Below are positions 1 to 8,705 of a stretch of DNA of 64,000 nucleotides, piece after piece; the first letter of the stretch is position 1; the number at the start of each line of letters is the position of its first letter. A program made the position numbers and the translations under genes. The notes beneath the pieces were generated by a model. The model did no database searches and had not been told where the DNA came from. It worked only from the letters and a program-made list of their open reading frames with translations. Source of the stretch: Dokdonella sp. (GTDB taxonomy: Bacteria; Pseudomonadota; Gammaproteobacteria; Xanthomonadales; Rhodanobacteraceae); contig JALOBC010000008.1 in the NCBI GenBank assembly GCA_023228465.1, forward strand, positions 42,479 through 106,478, read 5' to 3'.

Positions 1-1923
1 CGCGCACGCGATTTCGACAAGCTCGCCGCCTACTTTGCCGAACGCGCGCGCGGCGGCGTGGCGCTGATGGTGACGGGCGGCTTCGCGCCGAATATCGAGG
101 GTTGGCTGAAGCCGTTCGCGAGCCGGCTGTCGATGCCCTGGCACACCGGCCGGCACCGCACGGTCACCGGCGCGGTGCATGCGCAAGGCGCGCGCATCTG
201 CCTGCAGATCCTGCATGCCGGTCGCTACGCCTACCATCCGCTCGGCGTGGCACCTTCGCGGATCAAGTCGCCCATCACCCCGTTCACGCCACGCGCGCTA
301 TCCGGTCGCGGCGTCGAGCGAACGATCGAGGCCTTCGTCAACTGCGCGCGGCGCGCCCAGGACGCCGGCTACGACGGCGTCGAGGTAATGGGCTCGGAAG
401 GCTACCTGATCAACGAGTTCCTCGCCGAGCGCACCAACCGGCGCGACGACGACTGGGGCGGATCGGTCGAGAAGCGCCAGCGCTTCCCGGTGGAGATCGT
501 GCGGCGCATTCGCGCAGCGGCCGGCAACGACTTCATCATCATCTATCGCATTTCGCTGCTGGATCTGGTCGATGGCGGACAGAGCCGCGAGGAGGTCGTT
601 GCGCTGGCGAAGAAGATCGAAGCCGCCGGCGCCAGCCTGCTCAACAGCGGCATCGGCTGGCACGAAGCGCGCGTGCCCACCATCGTCACCAGCGTGCCGC
701 GTGCCGCCTTCGCCTGGGTGACGGCGCGCATGAAGTCGGAAGTCACGATTCCCTTCATCGCCAGCAATCGCATCAACATGCCGCAGACAGCCGAGCGCAT
801 CCTGGCTGCCGGCGAAGCGGACATGGTGTCGATGGCGCGGCCGTTCCTCGCCGACCCCGACTGGGTGAACAAGGCCCGCGACGACCGCAGCGAGGCCATC
901 AATACCTGCATCGCGTGCAACCAGGCATGCCTGGATCATGTATTCGAGAACCGGCGCGCGAGCTGCCTGGTCAACCCGCGCGCCTGTCATGAAACCGAAT
1001 TGATCGTCACGCCCGCGGCCGCGAAGAAGCGCATCGCCGTGGTCGGCGCGGGACCGGCGGGTCTGGCCTGCGCCAGCACGCTGGCTGCGCGCGGGCACGC
1101 CGTCACGCTGTTTGAGCAGGCGGGCGAACTCGGTGGCCAGTTCAACATGGCCAAGCGGATACCGGGCAAGGAGGAATTCGCCGGCACCCTGCGCTACTTC
1201 GGACAGCGCCTCGACGAGTGCGGCGTCGCGCAGCGCCTCGGCACGCGCGCCAGCCTGCCGATGCTGCAGGACGGCGCCTTCGACGAAGTGGTGATCGCCA
1301 CCGGTGTCACGCCGCGCGCCGCGCGCATCCCGGGCGATGAGCGCGCCAACGTGCTGAGCTATGTCGATGTACTGGCCGGCAACGCGCCGGTCGGACCGCG
1401 CGTGGCCATCGTCGGCGCCGGCGGCATCGGCTTCGACATGGCCGAGTTCCTGGTCGAGCCGCACCCCTCGCCGACCACGGACGTGGTCCGCTGGTCGCGC
1501 GAATGGGGCGTGGACATGTCGTTCACGGCACGCGCCGGACGCATCGCGCCGGCACCGGAGCCGGCCGCGCGCCAGGTGTGGCTGCTGCAGCGAACGTCCG
1601 GGCGCCTGGGCCGGCGGCTCAACAAGACGACCGGTTGGGTGCACCGGGCAACGCTGAAGGCCAAGGGCGTCGTGCAGATCGGCGGCGTCAGCTACGACCG
1701 TATCGACGCGGAGGGCCTGCACATCCGCGTCGATGGCGCCGGGCGGGTGTTGCCGGTGGATAGCGTCGTCATCTGCGCCGGGCAGGAAGCCAATCGCAGC
1801 CTGTATGAGGAATGCACCGCCGCGGGCCTCACGACGCACCTGATCGGCGGCGCCGACGTGGCGGCCGAACTGGATGCCAAGCGCGCCATCGACCAGGGCA
1901 CGCGGCTGGCCGCGCGCCTGTGA
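1..1923 (+). CDS. fadH: NADPH-dependent 2,4-dienoyl-CoA reductase (5' partial)
   Basis: Reduces 2,4-dienoyl-CoA esters so that unsaturated fatty acids can pass through beta-oxidation; cytoplasmic iron-sulfur flavoenzyme. The frame is open from base 1, so roughly the first 30 residues lie outside the window and 640 are visible. The N-terminal half is an Old-Yellow-Enzyme TIM barrel; GIGWHEARVP near visible residue 221 holds the catalytic-site His known from E. coli FadH. Cysteines spaced Cx2Cx3Cx11C (bases 907-966) fit the 4Fe-4S site linking FMN and FAD. Two Rossmann motifs follow, GAGPAGLACA and GAGGIGFDMA. The protein is collinear with full-length FadH to its C-terminus, with no frameshift. 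Upstream context is not visible. Confidence 0.93.
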   Translation, partial: RARDFDKLAAYFAERARGGVALMVTGGFAPNIEGWLKPFASRLSMPWHTGRHRTVTGAVHAQGARICLQILHAGRYAYHPLGVAPSRIKSPITPFTPRALSGRGVERTIEAFVNCARRAQDAGYDGVEVMGSEGYLINEFLAERTNRRDDDWGGSVEKRQRFPVEIVRRIRAAAGNDFIIIYRISLLDLVDGGQSREEVVALAKKIEAAGASLLNSGIGWHEARVPTIVTSVPRAAFAWVTARMKSEVTIPFIASNRINMPQTAERILAAGEADMVSMARPFLADPDWVNKARDDRSEAINTCIACNQACLDHVFENRRASCLVNPRACHETELIVTPAAAKKRIAVVGAGPAGLACASTLAARGHAVTLFEQAGELGGQFNMAKRIPGKEEFAGTLRYFGQRLDECGVAQRLGTRASLPMLQDGAFDEVVIATGVTPRAARIPGDERANVLSYVDVLAGNAPVGPRVAIVGAGGIGFDMAEFLVEPHPSPTTDVVRWSREWGVDMSFTARAGRIAPAPEPAARQVWLLQRTSGRLGRRLNKTTGWVHRATLKAKGVVQIGGVSYDRIDAEGLHIRVDGAGRVLPVDSVVICAGQEANRSLYEECTAAGLTTHLIGGADVAAELDAKRAIDQGTRLAARL

Positions 1924-2020
1924 GGCACGCGTTGCTCGCGGGCCTCGAAGCGTGGCCTCACGCGTCCGCTTCATGCGAGGATCAAGCATGGGCATTCCGG
2001 CCGTTGGGGAGGACGGTGCA

Positions 2021-3790
2021 ATGCGGGCAATCGGCCTTGGCCTGATGCTGGTGGCGCTGGCGCCGGGCGCCGCACAGGCGGCGACGATCGACCTGGCGGC
2101 ACGCGACGCGCTGACCGGCGCCGCGGTGACTGCGACGGTGGAGTTCACCGACCGCGATGGCAAGCACACACTGCACATCGATGGCGCCGCGCGCAGCGTC
2201 GCCGGGCCCGACCGAAGCGTGCCGGCCATCGCGCGCGCGGACGGCTATCACCCACTCCGCTTCAGGCTCGATCCCGGCGTCGAGCGCATGCGCCTGCTGC
2301 TCGACCCGCTGGCCGCGCCGCCGGCGTTCCGGCGCCTGGCAGCACCGGCCGATCCTGGCAGCGATGTGGGCTGGTTGCAGGGGTATATACGTCACGCCGA
2401 CGATGGTGCGGGGCTCGCCGGCGCCACTGTCAGCGCCGCCGGCCAGACGGTGCTGACCGATGCGGACGGCTATTTCGAGCTGTCGCTGGGGCCGGTGGCG
2501 TCGGCCGACATCACGCGCTACAGCGTGGCGGTGGCGGCGGCCGACAGCCGCCGACACCGCGTCGATGGTCTGCTCCGGCACGCCGGCATCCAGCGGCTGG
2601 TGGTTGCGCTCGGCGCCGACCCGGCAGCGGTGACCCCCGTGGTGATTGGCGCGCTGGATCGCCGTGAAGGCACCCTGGCGGCGCCCGGCGGCGCCGCGCT
2701 CATGCACCCGCGCCCCGCCAGCCCGGCCGGCCCGCTGGTCGCACCCGGCCTCACGCCCCCGGCGTCGATCCGGGTCGGTTATGCCGATGCCGCGTGCACC
2801 CAGCCCTGCTGCACGGCTTCCTGTACCACGACCTGCACGATGTCATTGGAAACCTACGTCCGGCGTGGCCTCGACAACGAGTGGATCGCCAGCTGGAACA
2901 CCCAGGCGCTGCGTGCCGGCAGCCTCGCCTATCGCAGTTATGGCGCCTGGCGCGTCGATCATCCGATCCGCGCGGCCTTCGACATCTGTTCCAGCGCCTG
3001 CTGCCAGGTCAACGACGCCAGCACCGCCAGCAGCACCGACGCGGCCATCGCCCGCACGCCAGGCATGCTGCTGACCCGCGATGGCGACACCGCGGCGGGC
3101 AGCGAGTATTCGGCCGAGAACAACAGCTGGGACGATCCGAACGACGGTCTGGCCTGCAGCAACGTGGATTTGTCCTGTGGCAATGGTTACGCCGGTTCGC
3201 CAGCCGCCGGCTGGCCCTGCCTCGACGATCCGGTCGGCACCAATCGCGGCTGCTTCGGCCACGGCCGCGGCATGTCGCAATGGGGCACCCAGCGCTGGGC
3301 GATCGATGCCAGCGCCCGTCGCTGGCCGTGGATCGTCGATCACTACTACAACGCCCACGGCTCCGGCAGCGCGCTGCGCACTGCGATCATCAGCTCGCCG
3401 CTCGGCATCACCGGCATCGCAACGCAGCCCGCCGCAGCCGCGCCCGGCAGCGTCTTGCAGATCCTGGCCGAGGCCGACAATGCTGCCGGCGCCGCGCACG
3501 CGCGTCTGCTGGTCGGCGCCAGCCTGTACCGCGCCGGCGTCGGCTACGTGGACGACCCCGGCAACGACGCCCCGCTCAGCCTCGCCCCCGGCGCCCATCC
3601 GATCGGGCGACCCTTCCGGATTCCCGCCGGCACACCGCCTGGCCAGTACGACCTGCTGGTATCGCTGTACCTGGACGTGGACGAGAACGGCACCATCACC
3701 TCGGCGGACCTGCCACTGGCGCTGGCGAGGGTCACGAGCGCACTGCAGGTCACCGACGAGCGCATTTTTGCGGACGGCTTCGAAACCTAG
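2021..3790 (+). CDS. Secreted SpoIID/LytB-domain protein with Cys-rich segment and IFADGFE C-terminal tail
   Basis: A 589-residue exported protein. I start it at 2021 because a clear signal peptide (MRAIGLGLMLVALAPGAAQA) follows GGGGAGGA; an in-frame ATG at 1988 would add 11 residues before it. Residues ~130-165 look like a carboxypeptidase-regulatory-like beta domain. Around residues 255-270 six cysteines fall within about 15 residues. Next comes a SpoIID-type domain: LDNEWIASWNTQALRAGSLA with E287 at the position of the lytic transglycosylase Glu, and GHGRGMSQWG further on. SpoIID family members cleave glycan strands; whether this one does is inference. The protein ends DERIFADGFET, a tail I recall on many secreted Xanthomonadales proteins. 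No operon partner is evident. Confidence 0.75.
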   Translation: MRAIGLGLMLVALAPGAAQAATIDLAARDALTGAAVTATVEFTDRDGKHTLHIDGAARSVAGPDRSVPAIARADGYHPLRFRLDPGVERMRLLLDPLAAPPAFRRLAAPADPGSDVGWLQGYIRHADDGAGLAGATVSAAGQTVLTDADGYFELSLGPVASADITRYSVAVAAADSRRHRVDGLLRHAGIQRLVVALGADPAAVTPVVIGALDRREGTLAAPGGAALMHPRPASPAGPLVAPGLTPPASIRVGYADAACTQPCCTASCTTTCTMSLETYVRRGLDNEWIASWNTQALRAGSLAYRSYGAWRVDHPIRAAFDICSSACCQVNDASTASSTDAAIARTPGMLLTRDGDTAAGSEYSAENNSWDDPNDGLACSNVDLSCGNGYAGSPAAGWPCLDDPVGTNRGCFGHGRGMSQWGTQRWAIDASARRWPWIVDHYYNAHGSGSALRTAIISSPLGITGIATQPAAAAPGSVLQILAEADNAAGAAHARLLVGASLYRAGVGYVDDPGNDAPLSLAPGAHPIGRPFRIPAGTPPGQYDLLVSLYLDVDENGTITSADLPLALARVTSALQVTDERIFADGFET

Positions 3791-3857
3791 ATCGGATCGC
3801 AGCGCGGCGGATCGGGACAGCGGCGGGTCGGGTGCCGCCGACGCCATCTGCAGCCAC

Positions 3858-5564
3858 TCAGTACACGTCGCGGCGGTAGCGGCCCGTCGCCATCAGATGA
3901 TCGACACCAGCGCGACCGATGCTCTCGACCAGCACGGCTTCGACGCCGGGCGCCATGCCCTCGCGACTGCCGCACACGTGGATCGCCGCGCCGGCGTCGA
4001 TCCAGGCGCGCAGCAGCGGGGCGACCGCGCGCAGGCGATCCTGCACATGCACGCGCTCGGCCTGATCGCGCGAGAAGGCAAGATCGAGGCGGTCGAGGAA
4101 GCCCTCGCCCCGCCAGCGCAGGATGTCCTCACCGTAGTGGAAGTCGCAGCTGGCGTTGCGTTCGCCGAACAGCAGCCAGTTGCGACGCTGGCCGCGTGCG
4201 ATGCGTTGCTTGAGCAGGCTGCGCAGCCCCGCCATGCCACTGCCGTTGCCGATCAGGATGAGCGGACGCGCATCATCGGCGAGATGGAAATTCGGATTGC
4301 TGCGCAGGCGCAGTTCAATCGTGGCGCCGAGCGCCGCATGCACCGTGAGCCAGGCGGCACCGACGCCGGGCGAACCATCCGGGCGCAGCGAGTGGCGCAC
4401 CAGCAGGTCGAGCTGCCCGTCGGCGGGCAGCGAAGCCACCGAATATTCGCGTTGCCCCAATGGGCGCAGGCGCTCGGCGAGTGCCGCGACCGAACAGTCA
4501 ACGACCTGCGCCACCGGCGGCAGGATGCTGCGCGACAGCAGTTCGGCGAGGGTGCCCGAGCCGTCGGCCGATGCCACCGGTGCCGCAGCGTCGAAGCCGC
4601 TTTCGCGCAACCAGGCATGTACGGCCTCGGGTGCGTTGCGCGGCGCGACCACGGCGACATCGCCCGCCTGCCAGTTCACCTGCACGCCTGGCGGCGGTGC
4701 CAGGGCAAGGTGGTAGCAGGCAGTACCGGCACTGCCTGGATTCAGCAAGCGACGCTCGCGCAGGCTCCAGCGCATGAAGCGCGGTTCGTCCCAGGCAGGC
4801 GGGCGCGCAACCTCGGCCAGTGCGCGCACGCGCGCCTGCCATTGGCCAAGCGCGGCCGCGTCGCCATCATCCACTTCGATGCGTTCGAACAGGGCCTGCG
4901 CGCCACAGGCGCCGAGCCAGGCGTCGAGCCGCCGGCCAAACGCGCAATAGTTCGTGTAGCTCTGGTCGCCCAGTGCCAGCACGGCGTATTTCAGCTGCGC
5001 CAGAGCCGGGCGCGTGCCAAGCACGTCGCGCACGAAGGGCAAGGCCGGATCCGGCGCATCGCCCTCACCCGTGGTGCTGGCGATCAGCAGCAGGCGGGTG
5101 GTTTGCGCCAGCAGGCGTGCATCGACTTCACCCAGGGCAGCCACGCGCGGCGCCTGCCCCGCGCCGGTCAACAGGGCCGCCGTCCGTGCGGCCAGCTCGC
5201 TGGCGAAGCCGGTCTGGCTGGCGTGCACGACGAGCACCCCGGTGGCCGACGCGCTGGCCGGTGCGATCCTCGCCGCACGGCGCGGCCGCGCCCGCAGGCA
5301 CAGGCCCGCGTAGGCGAGCAGCACGCCCAACGCGGCCACGCTCCGGGTGCCGGGCGGCACCGCCGGCACCGCCAGGTCTTCCTGCAGCCCGAGCAGCCAC
5401 AGCGCCAGCAAGGCAAGCGCAGCCAGGACCGCCGCGTTGGCAAGCGTGGATACGGACGGCAGGCGCCCGCCGCGCGGTGAACGACGCGCGTCCGCTCGCG
5501 GCACCCGCACCCACAGGGTATCCGGCGTTGCAACGGCGACCAGCAGCGCGCGCAGGAATTTCAT
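3858..5564 (-). CDS. Membrane-anchored flavodoxin/FNR-type NADPH flavoreductase (sulfite reductase alpha-like)
   Basis: 568 residues. Two hydrophobic segments (about 42-62 and 77-93) precede a flavodoxin-like FMN domain (HASQTGFASELA, STTGEGDAPDP), an FAD domain (REYSVASLP matches the RxYS motif) and an NADPH domain (LIGNGSGMAG, IHVCGSREGM), ending in Tyr as in cytochrome P450 reductase relatives. It should pass electrons from NADPH through FAD and FMN to a membrane or periplasmic acceptor. It is the last gene of the five-gene minus-strand operon with PepSY, DUF2271, DUF4198 and ApbE; its ATG overlaps the apbE stop by four bases. Its likely job is cytoplasmic electron input for an iron/flavin reductase; the acceptor is inferred from context. 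Confidence 0.85.
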   Translation of the reverse strand: MKFLRALLVAVATPDTLWVRVPRADARRSPRGGRLPSVSTLANAAVLAALALLALWLLGLQEDLAVPAVPPGTRSVAALGVLLAYAGLCLRARPRRAARIAPASASATGVLVVHASQTGFASELAARTAALLTGAGQAPRVAALGEVDARLLAQTTRLLLIASTTGEGDAPDPALPFVRDVLGTRPALAQLKYAVLALGDQSYTNYCAFGRRLDAWLGACGAQALFERIEVDDGDAAALGQWQARVRALAEVARPPAWDEPRFMRWSLRERRLLNPGSAGTACYHLALAPPPGVQVNWQAGDVAVVAPRNAPEAVHAWLRESGFDAAAPVASADGSGTLAELLSRSILPPVAQVVDCSVAALAERLRPLGQREYSVASLPADGQLDLLVRHSLRPDGSPGVGAAWLTVHAALGATIELRLRSNPNFHLADDARPLILIGNGSGMAGLRSLLKQRIARGQRRNWLLFGERNASCDFHYGEDILRWRGEGFLDRLDLAFSRDQAERVHVQDRLRAVAPLLRAWIDAGAAIHVCGSREGMAPGVEAVLVESIGRAGVDHLMATGRYRRDVY

Positions 5565-6595
5565 CGGCGCTCCAGCAACGCAGCGAAGGCCGGCGACATG
5601 CGCTCCGCCAGGCCGTCGCCTTCATGCACGATCAACAGCACCGCCAGGCCGCGCTCGCTGGCCCAGGCCAGGCCCTGCTCGGGCCCCAGCACCATGATGG
5701 CCGTGCCGGTCGCATCGGCCCGCATGCAGTCGTCGGCGACCGTCGTGACCGAGGCGATGCGCTGCGCGACCGGCCAGCCAGTGCGCGGGTCGATGTGATG
5801 TGAATAGCGCCTGCCACCGTCGGCAAGGAAATGGCGGTAGTCGCCCGAGGTCGCGATGGATTGCTCGCGCAAGGCAATCACGCGTTCCACTTCGTCCGCG
5901 GCAGCAACCGGGCCGGCTGCGGCACCGGGCCTTTCGATCGCCACCTGCCAGTCGTGGCCGTCCGGGCGTCGTCCGCGCGCGCGCAGTTCGCCGCTGATGT
6001 CCACCAGATAGGCCTGGACGCCCTGGCGGTCGAGATAGCGCGCGATCTGGTCGGTGCCGAAGCCCTTGGCGATGGCCGACAGATCCAGTTCCACGCCGCC
6101 TGGCTGCAGCACGCGCCGGGTGGCGGCATCGAGTTCGACCCGTTGCCAACCCACTCGCGCGCGCGCCGCCTCGATGGCCGCCGGGTCGGGCACCCGTGGG
6201 CCCTGGCTGCCGGGCCCGAAACCCCACAGGTTGACCAGCGGCCCCACGGTCGGGTCATAGGCACCCCCCGTATCGGCCGCCAGCGCCAGGGCATGCTCGA
6301 GTACGGTGAAGAACTCTTCCGGCAGCACCTGCCAGCGACCCGCGCCAGCCCGGTTGTAGCGACCCAGATCCGAGTCGGCCTGCCAATGGCTCATCTGCGC
6401 CACCACCCGGTCCACTTCAGCCTGGATACCGGCCTGGAGCGCGGCGCGCGCCACGCCCGGCGGGCGCAGCAGCTTGACCGACCAGGTCGTGCCCATGGTC
6501 CGGCCCGACAGGGCTTCCAGCGCCGGCGACGGCGCGCAGGCGCCGACCAGAGCCAGCGCCAGCAGCCCCCCGGCCAGGCACAGCATGCGTCGCAT
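5561..6595 (-). CDS. apbE: FAD:protein FMN transferase (ApbE), lipoprotein
   Basis: 344 residues. The N-terminus is a lipoprotein signal with lipobox LVGAC (Cys20). GRTMGTTWSV near residue 31, DLSAIAKGFGTDQ and GDYRHF are ApbE family signatures. ApbE uses FAD to attach FMN covalently to Ser/Thr in extracytoplasmic proteins bearing a Dxx[ST]GA[ST] sequon. Such a sequon (DGVSGAT) is present in the DUF2271 protein two genes upstream in this operon, a candidate substrate. The stop overlaps the flavoreductase start (ATGA). GAGGAACC precedes the ATG. Confidence 0.93.
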   Translation of the reverse strand: MRRMLCLAGGLLALALVGACAPSPALEALSGRTMGTTWSVKLLRPPGVARAALQAGIQAEVDRVVAQMSHWQADSDLGRYNRAGAGRWQVLPEEFFTVLEHALALAADTGGAYDPTVGPLVNLWGFGPGSQGPRVPDPAAIEAARARVGWQRVELDAATRRVLQPGGVELDLSAIAKGFGTDQIARYLDRQGVQAYLVDISGELRARGRRPDGHDWQVAIERPGAAAGPVAAADEVERVIALREQSIATSGDYRHFLADGGRRYSHHIDPRTGWPVAQRIASVTTVADDCMRADATGTAIMVLGPEQGLAWASERGLAVLLIVHEGDGLAERMSPAFAALLERR

Positions 6596-6615
6596 CAGCG
6601 GTTCCTCCCGCGCCC

Positions 6616-7425
6616 CTACTGTGGCAGCACTTCCAGCGTCGCGGTGTAGCTCGCGCGCCTTGTGGCGGCTTCCCTGAGCGTGGGCCTGGCGCCCTCGACC
6701 GACGCGTTCAACCAGTACATTCCGGGCGCCGGAAAGGTCATCGAGAACTGGCCCTGCGCATCGGTCCTGGTCTGGATCTCGCCCTGGCGATCCCGGTAGC
6801 GCGTGCCCCCGGCGATCGCCACGACTTCGAGGCCGGCCGCCGGCTTGCCATCCATGAGCAGGCGGAAGCTTGCCGCCTCACCATCCACGAGGTCGTTGGG
6901 ATGGCTGACGGGCACCAGCTCCAGCCCCTTGCCGGTGGGCTTGAGGGCCGCCTGGTCGGGCTTGCCAAGCGTGGCGAAGGTCTCGACGCGGTTCTGGGTT
7001 TCGCTGATTTCAACCTTGGTCGCCCCGGCCGGGATCTCCAGCGCGCCGACGCGCCCGCGCACCCGGCCCGGCTTGCCCTGGGCATCTTCGAAACGCGCCA
7101 TCAGGCCATCGCTCACCACCGCGATGCGGTAGGTTCCAGCCTGCTGCAGGTGCAGGTCGAAGGTGCTGCGGTACTTCCCGCGCGCGACATTCTCCGGGGC
7201 GAGCGTGGTGCCGTCCGGTGCGGTCACCACCAGGCCGCCGATCGCCAGCGGCACGTGGTTGAAATAGAAAAGGTCGTTGGATACGGCGGCGTCCACCGTC
7301 AACCAGGCGTCGGCACCATCGGAGAGCACGGTTGCCGAGGGCACCAGGAACATCTTGTGCGCCGAAGCGGCGCCCGGCAGGGCCAGAGCCACGAGCAGGG
7401 CCAGCGAGGGCAAGCAGCGTCTCAT
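6616..7425 (-). CDS. DUF4198 domain periplasmic protein
   Basis: 269 residues from the ATG at 7425, preceded by AAGGAGAA; a longer frame upstream is not used because the signal peptide (LALLVALALPGAASA) begins here. The mature protein starts AHKMFLVPS, typical of DUF4198, followed by beta-rich repeats (residues ~80-150 and 175-265) resembling Ig-like or prealbumin-like folds. DUF4198 proteins accompany metal-related TonB receptors and PepSY reductases, and the conserved HKMFLVP start suggests metal binding at the new N-terminus; this is inference. It lies third in the operon, 20 bp from apbE and 19 bp from the DUF2271 gene. Confidence 0.82.
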   Translation of the reverse strand: MRRCLPSLALLVALALPGAASAHKMFLVPSATVLSDGADAWLTVDAAVSNDLFYFNHVPLAIGGLVVTAPDGTTLAPENVARGKYRSTFDLHLQQAGTYRIAVVSDGLMARFEDAQGKPGRVRGRVGALEIPAGATKVEISETQNRVETFATLGKPDQAALKPTGKGLELVPVSHPNDLVDGEAASFRLLMDGKPAAGLEVVAIAGGTRYRDRQGEIQTRTDAQGQFSMTFPAPGMYWLNASVEGARPTLREAATRRASYTATLEVLPQ

Positions 7426-7444
7426 CGGAATTCTCCTTGCGTGT

Positions 7445-7996
7445 TCAGGGTTCGAGGTCGAGGCGCACGGCGCCCAGTTCATCGCGGCCGGAGGCCTGCA
7501 GGTGGGTGGACGCTGTCGGTGGCCACTGGAAGGCAATGGCGAGCACCTCGCGGCCACCCACTTCGCGCGCCGCCTCGATCTTCAGGGTGTAGGCGCCGGG
7601 CGCGAGCCCGGCCAGCGGCGGGCCGGCGTCGTCGAAGTGCAGGCGGTACTGGCCGGCCGGTCGGGTCGCGCCACTCACGCCGTCGATCGGCAGGCGCTGC
7701 TCGCGGCCGCTGCGCCGCCACCATTGGCGCAGGTCCGCCAGCCACTTGGCGCCTGATTCCTGCTTGCCGGTGCCGGCGTCCTTGCCCTCCTTCTGCTGGT
7801 ACCAGACGGCGAGGTTGGCGGCGACGCTGCGATCCTCGCCCTCGATCCATACCGCCACATAGGGGCGGTGGTATTCGGCGACGTCCAGGCGCGGTATTTC
7901 GAGGGTAATGTCGGCGCTGGCGGCCAGCGCCGGCGTGGCCATGGGGAGCGCAAGCAGGGCAATCATCAGGAGTGGACGCACGGTCACCTCAGGCAT
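7445..7996 (-). CDS. DUF2271 periplasmic protein with ApbE flavinylation sequon
   Basis: 183 residues with a signal peptide (cleavage likely after PALAASA). The core has the DUF2271 signatures (VAVWIEGEDRSVAANLAVWY, KWLADLRQWW). Residues 105-111 are DGVSGAT, an exact match to the Dxx[ST]GA[ST] motif on which ApbE attaches FMN through the final Thr (T111). With apbE in the same operon, this protein is predicted to be a periplasmic FMN carrier between the PepSY membrane protein and an acceptor such as ferric iron. Its start overlaps the end of the PepSY gene by 8 bp, so the two are translationally coupled. Confidence 0.85.
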   Translation of the reverse strand: MPEVTVRPLLMIALLALPMATPALAASADITLEIPRLDVAEYHRPYVAVWIEGEDRSVAANLAVWYQQKEGKDAGTGKQESGAKWLADLRQWWRRSGREQRLPIDGVSGATRPAGQYRLHFDDAGPPLAGLAPGAYTLKIEAAREVGGREVLAIAFQWPPTASTHLQASGRDELGAVRLDLEP

Positions 7997-8642
7997 GGAC
8001 GAACAGGATCACGATCAGGAGCGGCACGACCAGTCCCAGCGCGACCATCGGCCAGGTGGCACGGCGCTGGCGCGCGTGGAGTTGCAGCAGCACCAGTCCG
8101 GTGATCGAAAAGACCAGTGCGCCGACCGCGAACAGGTCGATGAACCAGCCCCACAGCGGCCCGGCATTGCGGCCCTTGTGCAGGTCGTTGGCCCAGGCCA
8201 GCCAGCCCCGATCGGTGCGCTCCCAGGTCGCCTCGCCGGTTGCGACGTCGATGCTGACCCAGGCGTCACCACCGGGACGGGGCAGCGAGAGATAGATCTC
8301 GCCCGCGTCCCATTCTGCCGGACGCGCGCCCGCCTGGATGCCCCATTGCCGATCCAGCCAGGCAGCCAGCGCCGCGGGCAGCGGCGCGCGATCGGCATTG
8401 GCCTGCGCCTGCCCCTGCGCCGCCGCCAGCACGTCGCCTGGTACCTGGGCGGTACGCGTGGTCACGTCGGCGCGCGCGCCGATCCGGCCCGCGTGGTTGA
8501 GGGTGATGCCGGTAACGCTGAAAAGCAGCATGCCGACCAGGCACAGGGCGGCGCTGATCCAGTGCCACCGGTGCAGCGTGCGCAACCAGTAGGCGCGACG
8601 CCGCTGAACCGGCGCCGGCAGGTGCGAGACCGCCTCGTGCAT
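7989..8642 (-). CDS. PepSY-associated TM helix protein (putative extracytoplasmic iron/flavin reductase membrane subunit)
   Basis: 217 residues, started at the ATG at 8642 after AGAGGA. The protein has a cytoplasmic Arg-rich start, TM1 (about residues 27-47), a periplasmic PepSY-like region (GEIYLSLPRPGGDAWVSIDVATGEA), TM2 (about 155-180) and a C-terminal TM3. Histidines near the helix ends (LHRWHW, LNHAG, DLHKGRNAGP, LLQLHAR) are placed to ligate haem across the membrane, as in PepSY_TM reductases. It is the first gene of the operon, and a Fur-box-like palindrome lies ~50 bp upstream. It probably carries electrons from the cytoplasmic flavoreductase to the periplasmic DUF2271 protein. Confidence 0.82.
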   Translation of the reverse strand: MHEAVSHLPAPVQRRRAYWLRTLHRWHWISAALCLVGMLLFSVTGITLNHAGRIGARADVTTRTAQVPGDVLAAAQGQAQANADRAPLPAALAAWLDRQWGIQAGARPAEWDAGEIYLSLPRPGGDAWVSIDVATGEATWERTDRGWLAWANDLHKGRNAGPLWGWFIDLFAVGALVFSITGLVLLQLHARQRRATWPMVALGLVVPLLIVILFVHA

Positions 8643-8690
8643 GCATCCTCTGGGGAGCGTCGGCCAAGGGCCGGAACAGCGCATTCTAAA

Positions 8691-8705
8691 TGCGAATCAC
8701 TCGCA
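8691..8705 (-). promoter_or_regulatory. Fur-box-like inverted repeat
   Basis: TGCGAAT-C-ACTCGCA is a 7-1-7 inverted repeat matching the TGnnAAT-n-ATTnnCA Fur pattern with one arm mismatch, embedded in a short A/T-richer stretch (8687-8715) in otherwise very GC-rich DNA. It lies 49 bp upstream of the PepSY start and in the divergent region with the two-component genes. Iron repression of the reductase operon is inferred. Confidence 0.55.

Noticed and set aside
298-2229. 643-codon minus-strand open frame opposite fadH
   Set aside because: Shadow frame in high-GC DNA; composition is Ala/Arg/Asp/His-rich with no motif, and fadH motifs on plus explain the region.
3081-5480. 799-codon plus-strand open frame spanning the SpoIID gene end and the flavoreductase
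   Set aside because: Runs antisense through an unambiguous flavoreductase and out of frame through the SpoIID gene; no recognisable domain.
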